Positions 6,864-14,693 of a DNA stretch of 15,214 nucleotides are shown here, piece by piece. The stretch's first letter is position 1; each line of letters begins with the position of its first letter. Position numbers and translations under genes: made by a program. The DNA is taken from contig JBFHMM010000080.1 of the NCBI GenBank assembly GCA_041594355.1, forward strand, positions 1 through 15,214, written 5' to 3'. Under the pieces are notes generated by a model that saw nothing but the letters and a program-made list of their open reading frames with translations, ran no database searches and was not told the DNA's origin. The stretch comes from JAIUZI01 sp041594355 (lineage in GTDB: Bacteria > Pseudomonadota > Alphaproteobacteria > Rhodobacterales > Rhodobacteraceae).

Positions 6864-6881
6864 ACATGCGAGGGGCAAGAC

Positions 6882-8630
6882 ATGGCATACCTTGGGGTTG
6901 ATGAGTCACTGACCGGCCGGCGCTGGGTCGGTCCATCGATCGAAGCAGAGCGCGCCGCCGAGGCGTTATCGCAAGACACCGGGCTGCCAAACTCGTTGTG
7001 CCAAGTGCTGACTCGGCGCGAGGTGAGCGCGCAGGACGCCGCGAGCTTTCTGGCCCCGACACTGAAGGATCTGCTACCGGATCCGCACGAACTCAAAGAC
7101 ATGAAGCGCGCCGCCGAACGGATGTTGTCTGCTCTGCACAAGAAGGAAAAGATCGCGATTTTTGCCGATTACGACGTCGACGGAGGCAGCTCCGCGGCCT
7201 TGGTGCTGGCCTGGTTGCGGCAAATGGGGCGTGACGCAACCCTCTATGTGCCCGACCGCATCGACGAAGGCTACGGGCCCAATGTTCCGGCCATGAAGGA
7301 TCTCGCCCGAACACATGACCTGATCATCTGCGTCGATTGCGGGACTCTTTCGCACGATCCGATTGCAGCGGCCGAGGGCGCGGATGTGATCGTTCTCGAC
7401 CACCATCTGGGCGGCGAAACGCTGCCGCCCGCGCTTGCCGTGGTCAACCCCAACCGGCAGGACGAAAGCGGTGATCTCGGTCATCTTTGTGCGGCGGGTG
7501 TCGTGTTCCTTCTGCTGGTCGAACTGGGGCGCCAGCTGCGCACCAATGGGCAAAGCGGACCGGACCTGATGGCGATGCTCGACCTCGTGGCGCTGGCCAC
7601 CGTCGCCGACGTGGCCCCGCTGATCGGGGTAAACCGGGCCTTGGTCCGTCAGGGGCTGCGGGTCATGGCCCGGCGAGAGCGGCCCGGACTGGTGGCCCTG
7701 TCCGATGTCGCGCGGCTGGATGCGACACCCAGCAGCTACCACCTTGGGTTTATGCTGGGGCCCAGGGTGAACGCCGGCGGGCGGATCGGGCAGGCCGATC
7801 TGGGCGCGCGGTTGCTGTCCACCACCTCGGCCAGCGAGGCACAGGCCATCGCAGAACGGCTGGATCAGCTCAACTCCGAACGCCGTGAGATCGAGAATGC
7901 CGTGCGCGCCGCCGCCCTCGCCCAAGCCGAAGAGCGCGGGCTGGACGCGCCGCTGGTCTGGGCTGCTGGCGTAGGTTGGCACCCCGGCGTGGTCGGCATC
8001 GTCGCCGCTCGCCTCAAGGAGGCCGCCAACCGCCCTGCCGTCGTGATCGGCTTCGATGGCGACGACGGCAAGGGATCGGGCCGATCGGTGTCCGGCGTCG
8101 ATCTGGGCGCCGCGATCCAGCGGCTGGCCACCGAGGGCCTGCTGCAAAAAGGCGGCGGTCACAAAATGGCCGCCGGCCTGAGCCTGACCCGCGCCCAGCT
8201 GGAACCCGCGATGGCCCGCCTGTCCGAATTGCTGGCCCGCCAGGGCGCCGGACAGCGCGGGCCCGCCGACCTGCATCTAGACGGGTTGCTGATGCCCGGC
8301 GCCGCGCAGATTGAACTGGTGGAACATTTGGAAGAGGCCGGTCCCTACGGCGCAGGCGCCCCTGCCCCGCGCTTTGCCATGCCAGACCTGCAAATCCGCC
8401 ATCTTCGCCGCGTCGGCGAATCACATCTCAAAGTCACGCTGTCTGACGGCATGGGCGGAGACATTGACGCCATCAGCTTCGGCGCATTCGACACTGCGCT
8501 CGGGCCCGCGCTAAGCGCGCATGGCGGCGCACGCTTCCACGTCGCAGGGCGGCTGGATATCAACACGTGGAACGGACGAAAGACCGTCCAGCTGCGGTTG
8601 GAGGACGCAGCCCCGGCCAAGGCCAATTGA
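6882..8630 (+). CDS. recJ: Single-stranded-DNA-specific 5'-3' exonuclease RecJ
   Basis: A 582-residue RecJ of the DHH phosphoesterase superfamily. It degrades 5'-ended single-stranded DNA in recombination, mismatch and base-excision repair. Motif I is FADYDVDGGSSAA (residues 95-106), with Asp96, Asp98 and Asp100 as metal ligands. VDCGT (151-155) and the DHH motif LDHHLGGE (172-179) follow, then ATVADVAPL. The DHHA1 domain is marked by GPRVNAGGRIGQADLGARLL and GGGHKMAAGLSL. The C-terminal OB-fold-like part includes GPYGAGAPAPRFAMPDLQI and ends with NTWNGRKTVQLRLEDA. The length is normal for alphaproteobacteria. Motif I usually reads DGATS and here reads DGGSS, a mild change. It starts just after the glpX terminator and is followed by tRNA-Glu, the usual neighbour. 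Confidence 0.97.
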   Translation: MAYLGVDESLTGRRWVGPSIEAERAAEALSQDTGLPNSLCQVLTRREVSAQDAASFLAPTLKDLLPDPHELKDMKRAAERMLSALHKKEKIAIFADYDVDGGSSAALVLAWLRQMGRDATLYVPDRIDEGYGPNVPAMKDLARTHDLIICVDCGTLSHDPIAAAEGADVIVLDHHLGGETLPPALAVVNPNRQDESGDLGHLCAAGVVFLLLVELGRQLRTNGQSGPDLMAMLDLVALATVADVAPLIGVNRALVRQGLRVMARRERPGLVALSDVARLDATPSSYHLGFMLGPRVNAGGRIGQADLGARLLSTTSASEAQAIAERLDQLNSERREIENAVRAAALAQAEERGLDAPLVWAAGVGWHPGVVGIVAARLKEAANRPAVVIGFDGDDGKGSGRSVSGVDLGAAIQRLATEGLLQKGGGHKMAAGLSLTRAQLEPAMARLSELLARQGAGQRGPADLHLDGLLMPGAAQIELVEHLEEAGPYGAGAPAPRFAMPDLQIRHLRRVGESHLKVTLSDGMGGDIDAISFGAFDTALGPALSAHGGARFHVAGRLDINTWNGRKTVQLRLEDAAPAKAN

Positions 8631-8670
8631 CACGGGGTACTAAGCGATTTTCTGTCGCCCAAAGTGTTTT

Positions 8671-8700
8671 TTGGCTTGCGCCCCGGGGCCGGACTATCTA
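8671..8700 (+). promoter_or_regulatory. Candidate promoter of tRNA-Glu
   Basis: TTGGCT (8671-8676), an 18-bp GC-rich spacer and TATCTA (8695-8700) lie 22 bp before the tRNA. A GC-rich discriminator-like context suits a stable RNA gene. Confidence 0.45.
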
Positions 8701-8722
8701 TTGAACCGCTCACCGACAGAGT

Positions 8723-8797
8723 GGCCCGTTCGTCTATCGGTTAGGACGCCAGGTTTTCAACCTGGAAAGAGGGGTTCGATTCCCCTACGGGCTGCCA
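8723..8797 (+). tRNA. tRNA-Glu (anticodon UUC), CCA encoded
   Basis: A full cloverleaf can be folded by eye. The acceptor stem is GGCCCGT with ACGGGCT (terminal G-T). The anticodon stem is CCAGG/CCTGG around loop TTTTCAA, giving anticodon TTC at 8756-8758. The T arm is GAGGGGTTCGATTCCCC. The discriminator is G and CCA is encoded at 8795-8797. It follows recJ as in related genomes. AT-rich foreign-looking DNA begins immediately downstream, and tRNA 3' ends are common integration sites, but no duplicated 3' end is found in the window. Confidence 0.97.
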
Positions 8798-8969
8798 CTT
8801 TTCCAAGCAAGAACATGAAAACAAACACTTTTCTCAAGCGCTCGGCTAGCTACTAGCCCATCAACTCGCCAAAAAACGCTTGTGAATCGACCTGCTGATA
8901 CATCTTGCTCAGAGACTTGCTCGCAACGCCTGTATAGTTGATCTTCTTTCGCAAAGAGGGCGGACAACC

Positions 8970-9479
8970 TTGCAGCCACGATACCACGTTCAAAAATTTG
9001 TCAGAGATGACGTCCTATTCAGGATCGGTCTGTACGTCCAAACTTGTGCGCATATCGAGCACACTGCATGGCTGTATCTCTATCTAGTCGATCCCGCACA
9101 TCCAAATGACAAACCCAAAACTAAGAAGATCATGGATCTTCGCTTGAACACTCCCAGACTCGTTGAGGCACTTGAAAAGCATTTGAAGAAAGCCGACCCC
9201 GAAGATAGCAAGTTGCTGGATCTCTTGATCAGAGAAATCAAACTAGGTCTACCATTTCGAAACAAACTGATTCATGGAGCCTTACGCTTCGACTACGAAA
9301 CAGCTGAGTATTTTTTGTTCAGCCACTGGAAGGCTGATCCGACAGAACCACATGAGTATGAAAGTTATAAGTGTCCGGTTTCGGTCGAGTGGCTGGACGA
9401 GGCTTTGACTGCCGCCGACAGTATTCTCGTTCAAACCCGTGAGCTTCATCACATGGCTCAGCGACGGCTGCGGCAATAA
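8970..9479 (+). CDS. Hypothetical protein with HEPN-like R-x4-H motif
   Basis: A 169-residue protein that I do not place in a named family. The key feature is LPFRNKLIHGALRFD, in which Arg97-Asn98 and His102 form an R-N-x3-H (R-x4-H) motif. This is the hallmark of HEPN-domain ribonucleases and toxins, including a polar residue after the Arg. The surroundings are helical: residues 15-40 (LFRIGLYVQTCAHIEHTAWLYLYLV) and 60-95 could be two packed helices of a HEPN bundle. The start is TTG at 8970 with AGAGGG about 10 nt upstream; a -10-like TATAGT sits at 8933-8938. Base composition is clearly more AT-rich than recJ or atzF, and codon choice differs, suggesting horizontal transfer. It stands beside tRNA-Glu. 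A defence or toxin role is inference only; no antitoxin partner is recognisable. Confidence 0.75.
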   Translation: MQPRYHVQKFVRDDVLFRIGLYVQTCAHIEHTAWLYLYLVDPAHPNDKPKTKKIMDLRLNTPRLVEALEKHLKKADPEDSKLLDLLIREIKLGLPFRNKLIHGALRFDYETAEYFLFSHWKADPTEPHEYESYKCPVSVEWLDEALTAADSILVQTRELHHMAQRRLRQ

Positions 9480-9484
9480 ATCGC

Positions 9485-9743
9485 ATCTAGATGTCGCTCT
9501 GACAGACCGGCGTCAGTGGCGGCTTGCTTGCGGGATAATTGATGGTCGGCACCGGCCCCTAATTTTTGGGTACGGTTTTGCCCGGTTCGATCTCCGCCAG
9601 CAGCTCGCCATAGCGGCGAACGGCGCGTTTCAGTCCAAACGGCCTGCCCGTTCGAACGCATTCGCGACAGCTTGCAAATGCTCCGGCAAGGGGGCTGGCC
9701 CCGACGTTCCGAATTCATGACGCAGACGCTCGAAATCCCGAAA
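9485..9743 (-). pseudogene. Frameshifted remnant, possibly phage/plasmid-associated protein
   Basis: Three minus-strand frames join into one plausible protein piece. FERLRHEFGTSGPAPLPEHLQ and AVANAFERAGRLD come first. After a shift near 9625, LKRAVRRYGELLAEIEPGKT follows. After another shift near 9570, the order is QKLGAGADHQLSRKQAATDAGLSER. The last part resembles small proteins found with ParB-like or phage genes that carry GELLAE...LSRKQAAxxAGLSERQ. I cannot name the family. The end facing 9485 is abruptly cut where the HEPN-like gene ends, which suggests a recombination junction. The first segment is in the same frame as the small ORF just upstream, separated only by its TGA. Confidence 0.5.
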
Positions 9744-9947
9744 TCACGCGCCGTTGGTAGCGATGTTGAAGGCCAAGTCATCCATCCTGTCGCAAATCCC
9801 TAACACTGTTTTCTGGTGTGAATCCACATTCTCTTCTCTTTGCAGTTTCACGATATCTTGGAGACGCACTCGGGAGTGCTCACGGACAAAGCTTGTGAAC
9901 ACTGTGATCGTTTCTGCGATGTCATTCGTCTGACTATTGCCGTTCAT
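9744..9947 (-). CDS. Small hypothetical protein (67 residues)
   Basis: ATG at 9947 with AAAGG about 9-13 nt upstream, giving MNGNSQTNDIAETITVF...REHSRVRLQDIVKLQ...LGICDRMDDLAFNIATNGA. It is hydrophilic and probably helical, with lower GC than the flanking core genes. No known domain is recognised. Beyond its TGA the same frame continues into the remnant at 9743, so this could be the N-terminal part of one longer, now broken gene. It converges on the HEPN-like gene. Confidence 0.4.
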   Translation of the reverse strand: MNGNSQTNDIAETITVFTSFVREHSRVRLQDIVKLQREENVDSHQKTVLGICDRMDDLAFNIATNGA

Positions 9948-10207
9948 AATTTCGACCTTTCATTTACTCGTTGATGGTGGCCGAGGCGTAGGAAGCCGCC
10001 CCGGCCGCTGCCCCCGGTTCGCACCGTGGCAGTTTGCGCCGCGCCGTCTCAAGAAAACCAACGGCCGCGCCTTGTCGAGGTTTGCCCACTCCCGACTTAC
10101 GGGGCTGCATGGCGCTGGCGGGTCATCCCTGAACCCAAGACGCCGGGCGCACCCTGCCCTATTTTTTTCGCTCAGGTCAGCACATCACCCGCCGCCGGGC
10201 GCAGCTC
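9948..10207. other. GC-rich spacer without supportable genes
   Basis: About 260 bp with no convincing gene. A weak hairpin, GGGC with GCCC (10145-10159), is followed by a T7 run (10162-10168) and could end plus-strand transcription. A 48-codon minus-strand ORF (9964-10110) has no ribosome site and biased composition, so it is not called. Confidence 0.4.
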
Positions 10208-10233
10208 AAAAAAGACCGCGCCCGAAGACGCGG
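10208..10233 (-). terminator. Rho-independent terminator of the atzF operon
   Basis: Read on the minus strand: stem CCGCGTC / GGCGCGG (7 bp, one T-G wobble) closed by a TTCG tetraloop in the very stable C(UUCG)G context, then TC and six Ts. It lies 120 bp after the atzF stop, pointing the right way. Confidence 0.85.
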
Positions 10234-10260
10234 CAGTTGCCCTTGGCACGAAAAGGACCG

Positions 10261-10347
10261 CTATGACATCCCGAAACGACTGATGCGGCCAGTCATGGCT
10301 TCGGCTCCAGAACCACACAATTCGACGGCTTGCGATTGAAGCTGCAT
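10261..10347 (-). CDS. Possible 28-codon ORF between atzF and its terminator
   Basis: ATG at 10347, only 5 nt after the atzF stop codon, gives MQLQSQAVELCGSGAEAMTGR and ends ISRFGMS before TAG. No clear ribosome site is present. Position in the operon tail suggests either a translationally coupled microprotein or the truncated start of a lost downstream gene. It could also be chance. Confidence 0.2.
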   Translation of the reverse strand: MQLQSQAVELCGSGAEAMTGRISRFGMS

Positions 10348-10352
10348 TTCAG

Positions 10353-12146
10353 TCAGGATCGCGCGACAAAAACCCGCCAGTCCGCTAGATCCGAAATCTC
10401 TCGCGCCCCTTCCGTTGCGACCGCTTCGCACAGGAACCCGTGAACGTTGCTGCCGTCCGACAAGCGAAGCATGCCAATCCCAAGCGGCGCGGCAATCGTT
10501 TTCATGAACGATCCGAACTGCTCTAATGGTAGACTCCAGACCTCTACAGAGACCTGCACGCCGGAGCCGTCGGCGACCCGCACCAGTCCTGGCTTGGCCA
10601 CCCCGGCAGAGGGCAGCGCATAAAACGCATAATCTGACGTGGTCCGACCGGCTCGGATCAGGGTACCCCCCCGGCTGGTCAACTCCCCGTTCAGCGGTAG
10701 ACCGCTCAGATGGGCACCGCATACCGCGATCTCGATACGGTCAGCCCCGACATCGGGCGGCGGCAGATCGGGTGCGACGAACTCCCACCCCGTCGCCCCA
10801 AGTGTACGCGTGCCTGCGGCTTCCACTACGGTCGCCATCGCGGCAACCTTTGCATCCTCGCCAGCGGGCGCAAGAAAGGTCACGCCCCCCGGCCGACCGT
10901 CCCTGCGCCCGGGTGCGGGCACGGCGATTCCACACATGTCCATCAGGTTCACGAAATTGGTATACGTGCCGAAATTATTGTTGGGCGTGATCGGATCGGC
11001 CTCCAGGTCGGCCACGGAATAGAACGTCGGGATGGTCGGCACGCAGAGCATGTCGACTTGTGCGAGCAACGGTTCCGCCTCGCGGATCAGATCACGCAGC
11101 CGGTAGATGCCGCGAAAGGCGTCCGCCGCGCTCAACGTGCTACCCTTGCCGATGATCTCGCGAGTCGCCGGAAAGACGGCCTCTGGATCGCGGGTCAGCA
11201 GTTCCTCGATAACCGCATAGCGCTCGGCGACCCACGCGCCGTAGTAAAGCATCTCAGCCACTGAGTAGAACGGTTTGAAATCTATCTCGCGGATGGTCGC
11301 GCCGGAGGCGCGCAACGTCTCGACGGTATCGGAAAACGACTGCGCCTGAACGGTATCGCCAAAAAAATTGATACTGCCAGCATCAGGAATACCCAGCACC
11401 GCCGCCCCGGGCCAGGCTGTGAGCGGTGGAGTCGGCACCGATTTTGAAAAGCTATCAGCCACGTCATAGCCGGCAGCGCATTGAAATGCGGCATAAGCAT
11501 CCTCGACCGTCAGCGCAAAGACCGAGATCGTGTCCAGAGTGCGGCAGGCGGGCACCAGCCCGCTGGTCGAAAGGCTGCCCAGCGTTGGTTTCAACCCGAC
11601 GATATTGTTCAATGCGGCCGGCACCCGACCTGACCCGGCTGTGTCCGTCCCCAGCGCAAAAGTGACGATGCCATGCCCTACTGCTACGCCCGAGCCTCCA
11701 GAAGACCCGCCTGGCACGATGTCCGGATCGATCGAATTCAGCGGCGCACCGTATGGCGTCCGGACACCGACCAGCCCCGTAGCGAATTGATCGAGATTGG
11801 TCTTGCCGATCAGCAGCGCCCCGGCCGCCTTCAACTGTTTGACGACAAACGCATCCTCCACCGCGTCGTAGGCAAAGGCCGGACAGGCCGCCGTCGTCGG
11901 GTAACCTGCGGCGTCAATATTGTCCTTGATGGCAAAGGGCACGCCCCAAAGTGGTTTCTCGGGATCATAGGCCCCCAAGCCGTCGGCCGCCGCCAGAACG
12001 TCGGCTTTGTCAAATAAGCAAAGGAAGATGTTCGGATCGCCAACCTCTTCGATCCGGGTAAAAACCTGATCGACCACGTCGGATGCGGTCACACCCGCCG
12101 CATAGGCGGAACGCAGACTGGGGATCGTCAAAGGGATGGCTGTCAC
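10353..12146 (-). CDS. atzF: Allophanate hydrolase
   Basis: A 597-residue allophanate hydrolase (EC 3.5.1.54 type), close to the 605 residues of AtzF. It splits allophanate to ammonia and CO2 via an N-carboxy intermediate. The amidase-signature domain (1 to about 460) carries the Ser-cisSer-Lys triad: Lys74 in GVPFAIKDNID, Ser148 in VPGGSSGGSG and Ser172 in GTDTAGSGRVPAALNNIVGLKPT. The spacing of 24 and 98 residues equals that of Pseudomonas AtzF. The C-terminal domain (about 465-597: EIAVCGAHLSGLPLNGEL...YALPSAGVAKPGLVRV) is the second AtzF domain. The start is GTG 12146, with AAGGAG 7 nt upstream, and overlaps the stop of the ATPase gene as GTGA. This implies translational coupling. No urea carboxylase is in view, so allophanate may come from urea carboxylation or biuret hydrolysis encoded elsewhere. 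Confidence 0.93.
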   Translation of the reverse strand: MTAIPLTIPSLRSAYAAGVTASDVVDQVFTRIEEVGDPNIFLCLFDKADVLAAADGLGAYDPEKPLWGVPFAIKDNIDAAGYPTTAACPAFAYDAVEDAFVVKQLKAAGALLIGKTNLDQFATGLVGVRTPYGAPLNSIDPDIVPGGSSGGSGVAVGHGIVTFALGTDTAGSGRVPAALNNIVGLKPTLGSLSTSGLVPACRTLDTISVFALTVEDAYAAFQCAAGYDVADSFSKSVPTPPLTAWPGAAVLGIPDAGSINFFGDTVQAQSFSDTVETLRASGATIREIDFKPFYSVAEMLYYGAWVAERYAVIEELLTRDPEAVFPATREIIGKGSTLSAADAFRGIYRLRDLIREAEPLLAQVDMLCVPTIPTFYSVADLEADPITPNNNFGTYTNFVNLMDMCGIAVPAPGRRDGRPGGVTFLAPAGEDAKVAAMATVVEAAGTRTLGATGWEFVAPDLPPPDVGADRIEIAVCGAHLSGLPLNGELTSRGGTLIRAGRTTSDYAFYALPSAGVAKPGLVRVADGSGVQVSVEVWSLPLEQFGSFMKTIAAPLGIGMLRLSDGSNVHGFLCEAVATEGAREISDLADWRVFVARS

Positions 12147-13804
12147 TGGGGAACTCCTTGGGTATTCATCGTCGTGTCTTGAAAGGCCGTCTCGGGCAGG
12201 CGTGGTGTGGCGGCCAACAAGGCCTGCGTCATCGGATGTGTCGGTGCGGTCATCACTGTCTCGCAGCTGCCCTCTTCGACGATCTTGCCGCCCTGCATCA
12301 CCAGCACACGATCGCAAAGCATGCGAACCACCTGCAGATCATGTGATACGAACAGGTACGTCATCCCTAGATCGGCGCGCAGGTCAGCCAGCAAGTTAAG
12401 CACCAACGCCTGGATCGACACGTCCAACGCCGCCGTCGGTTCGTCGAGAATCAGAAGCTTGGGCTGCACAGCAATCGCCCGCGCGATGCCGACGCGGGCC
12501 TTCTGCCCGCCCGACAGCTGGTGTGGAAAACGGTGCAACAGGTTCTGTGGTAGGCCGACCTGTTCAGCCAGTTCATCGACCCGCTTGCGCCCCTCGTCGC
12601 GCGACATCCGCAGAATACCGCTGAGCGGCGCGGCGATGCTCTGCGCCGCCGTATGGCGCGGGTTCAGGCTGTCCGTGGCGTCCTGAAACACCATCTGGAT
12701 ATCGCGGCGCCGGGGGTTCTTGGCAAAACTGCGGGCCGGGATGGTGCCGAGGTCGACACCTTCGAACAGGATCTGTCCCGATGTCGGATCAAGTAGCCGC
12801 GTCAATATCGACGAGGTTGTCGATTTGCCACAACCGCTTTCGCCAACCAGCGCCAGGCTCGCCCCCTTGGGAATGTCGAAAGAGATACCGTCGACCGCCC
12901 GCACCGGTCCCGATTTACCCTCATAGGTCTTGACCAAATCCCGCACCTGCACCAGTGGCGCACCTTCGGCTTCGGTCTTGCGAAGCGGGCCGCGCACCTC
13001 GGACGGAAGCAGGTCGCGGATGGTCGCCCCCTGCCGCGGGGTCGCCGCAATCAGCCTGCGCGTATAGGGGTGGCGCGCGGCAGCAAATAACTGCTCCGGC
13101 GCGCCCTCTTCAACCAGTGCGCCGTCCTTCATCACCACGATCCGGTCGCAGTATTGCGCCGCCAACCCCAGATCATGGGTGATCAGAACCGAGCTCATGC
13201 CCCGCTCCGCAGACAGATCACGGATCAGGTCCATCACGGTTTTCTGGGTGGTGATGTCCAGCCCCGTTGTCGGTTCGTCCGCAATCAGCAGGCGCGGGTT
13301 GCAAGCGAGCGCAATGGCAATCACAACCCGCTGGCACATCCCCCCCGACAATTCGAAGGGATAGGCGTGGTAACGAGCCTCGGCATCTTTGATCCGGACC
13401 ATTTGCAACGCTTCGATTGCCTTGTCGTGGGCATCTTGCCGGGTCGCCTGCGCGTGACGGCGCAGCACGTCCTCAATCTGGGCGCCAACGGTGCGGATCG
13501 GGTTCAGCGCGGCGCGCGGATTCTGAAAGATCATCGAGATCTCGCGGCCGCGGATATCCAGCATGTCCCGGTCCGATGCCTCGCGCAGGTCAATGCCACT
13601 ATAGCTGACACCCCCTGCGGTGATGCGCCCGCCCCGGTCCAGGATGCGCATCACCGCATAGCAAGTCACCGACTTGCCCGAACCACTTTCACCAACAATG
13701 CCCAGCGCCTCGCCTTTCGCCACATGGAGGCTGACATCGCGCACCGCAGAGACTGGGCCCTTGCGGGTCGTGAAGGTCACCCCCAGGTTTGACAGATCCA
13801 GCAT
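12143..13804 (-). CDS. Dipeptide/oligopeptide-type ABC transporter, fused double ATPase (DppD-DppF like)
   Basis: A 553-residue protein with two complete ABC ATPase halves that power the DppB/DppC-type permeases encoded upstream. Half 1: Walker A GESGSGKS (38-45), signature ELSGGMCQRV (151-160), Walker B LLIADEPTTGLD (172-183). Half 2: Walker A GESGCGKS (321-328), signature QLSGGQKARVGIA (429-441), Walker B LLILDEPTAALD (450-461). HPYTRRLIAATP and HPMTQALLAATP are the tails of DppD/F-type ATPases. The cysteine cluster often present after the first half is missing. The start at 13804 is chosen because GGAGGAG and TTGAGG lie just upstream; the frame is open to 13840. The gene begins 4 bp after the preceding permease stop and its TGA overlaps the atzF GTG. 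Confidence 0.95.
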   Translation of the reverse strand: MLDLSNLGVTFTTRKGPVSAVRDVSLHVAKGEALGIVGESGSGKSVTCYAVMRILDRGGRITAGGVSYSGIDLREASDRDMLDIRGREISMIFQNPRAALNPIRTVGAQIEDVLRRHAQATRQDAHDKAIEALQMVRIKDAEARYHAYPFELSGGMCQRVVIAIALACNPRLLIADEPTTGLDITTQKTVMDLIRDLSAERGMSSVLITHDLGLAAQYCDRIVVMKDGALVEEGAPEQLFAAARHPYTRRLIAATPRQGATIRDLLPSEVRGPLRKTEAEGAPLVQVRDLVKTYEGKSGPVRAVDGISFDIPKGASLALVGESGCGKSTTSSILTRLLDPTSGQILFEGVDLGTIPARSFAKNPRRRDIQMVFQDATDSLNPRHTAAQSIAAPLSGILRMSRDEGRKRVDELAEQVGLPQNLLHRFPHQLSGGQKARVGIARAIAVQPKLLILDEPTAALDVSIQALVLNLLADLRADLGMTYLFVSHDLQVVRMLCDRVLVMQGGKIVEEGSCETVMTAPTHPMTQALLAATPRLPETAFQDTTMNTQGVPQ

Positions 13805-13808
13805 TGCC

Positions 13809-14687
13809 TCAACTCCTCCGCCGGGGATCGACCAGATCACGCAGACCGTCGCCCATCAGGTTGAAAGTAAATACCGCCAGCATCAGCCAAAGCCCGGGAA
13901 ACACCGCCAGCCACCATTCGCCCGAAACGATAAAATTCGCGCCCTCGGCCACCATTATCCCCCATTCGGGGGTCGGCGGGCGCACGCCCAGCCCGATGAA
14001 CGACAGGCCAGCGGCATTCAGGATCGCCCAGCCAAGGTTGAGCGAGACCTGCACCATCATCGGCGGCAGCGCATTGGGAAAGATGTGGCGCGCCAGAACC
14101 CTAATATCGCCATCACCCGACAATTTTGCCGCCAGAACAAAGCCCGCGTCACGACGAATGTTGACCTCGGCCCGAACAAGGCGGGCATAGAACGGCGTAT
14201 TGATGATTGCGGTGGCATAGACAATGTTTTCCACTGTATTGCCAAGTGCCGCGACGATACCCATGGCCAGCACGAAAAGCGGGAACGCCATGATCGTGTC
14301 CAGAACCCGGTTCAGCACCGCGTCGATCCAGCCGCCCCAATATCCCGCCACCGCCCCCAAGAGAGAGCCCGCTACAAAAGACAGCGCCACGGCGGCGACC
14401 GAGATCGTCAGGTCGAGCCGTGTTGCCACGATCACCCGGCTGAACACATCTCGACCAAGACTGTCCGTGCCGAACCAATGCGCGGCCGACGGCGGCTGCA
14501 GGGCATTGGCGGCATCGCTGGCCAACGGATCGTAGGGCACCAGCGACGGACCAAAAGCCGCCATTGCGATAAAGGCAGCGAACATCGCGAAAGACATTAG
14601 CGTGACTGGATTATCTCGCATTACATAAGCGAAATGCGCCAAGGTCTCGCCGCGTTCTGTGGTCGGTTTCTTGAGGGTGTCGGTCAT
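13809..14687 (-). CDS. DppC-type ABC transporter permease
   Basis: A 292-residue inner-membrane permease of the dipeptide/oligopeptide/nickel group. Residues 27-50 form the first membrane helix. The periplasmic segment with WFGTDSLGRDVFSRVIVATR is the DppC hallmark, followed by about five further helices (for example LTISVAAVALSFVAGSLLG and MAFPLFVLAMGIVAAL). The EAA-type coupling loop is AAKLSGDGDIRVLARHIFPNALPP. The C-terminus FNLMGDGLRDLVDPR is also typical. The ATG at 14687 has TGAGG about 8 nt upstream and lies 6 bp after the DppB-like stop. It forms the membrane channel with the DppB-like subunit. Substrate is not readable from the permease; linkage to atzF suggests a small amide or ureido compound. 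Confidence 0.95.
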   Translation of the reverse strand: MTDTLKKPTTERGETLAHFAYVMRDNPVTLMSFAMFAAFIAMAAFGPSLVPYDPLASDAANALQPPSAAHWFGTDSLGRDVFSRVIVATRLDLTISVAAVALSFVAGSLLGAVAGYWGGWIDAVLNRVLDTIMAFPLFVLAMGIVAALGNTVENIVYATAIINTPFYARLVRAEVNIRRDAGFVLAAKLSGDGDIRVLARHIFPNALPPMMVQVSLNLGWAILNAAGLSFIGLGVRPPTPEWGIMVAEGANFIVSGEWWLAVFPGLWLMLAVFTFNLMGDGLRDLVDPRRRS

Positions 14688-14693
14688 TATACC

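Noticed and set aside
7074..8276. 400-codon minus-strand ORF inside recJ
   Set aside because: Antisense shadow in GC-rich DNA; RecJ motifs on the plus strand are complete.
8773..8797. tRNA-Glu 3' end as attL of an integrated element
   Set aside because: No second copy of the tRNA 3' sequence was found in the rest of the window, and no integrase gene is present.
8844..8858. GGCTAG-CTA-CTAGCC hairpin after tRNA-Glu as a terminator
   Set aside because: A perfect 6-bp stem, but no T-run follows; it could equally be chance or an integration scar.
9964..10110. 48-codon minus-strand ORF ending in ASYASATINE
   Set aside because: No ribosome site, no known family, and the GC-rich region makes chance ORFs likely.
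13674..14600. 308-codon plus-strand ORF opposite the DppC-type permease
   Set aside because: Antisense shadow; low-complexity charged sequence without domains, against a clear permease on the minus strand.
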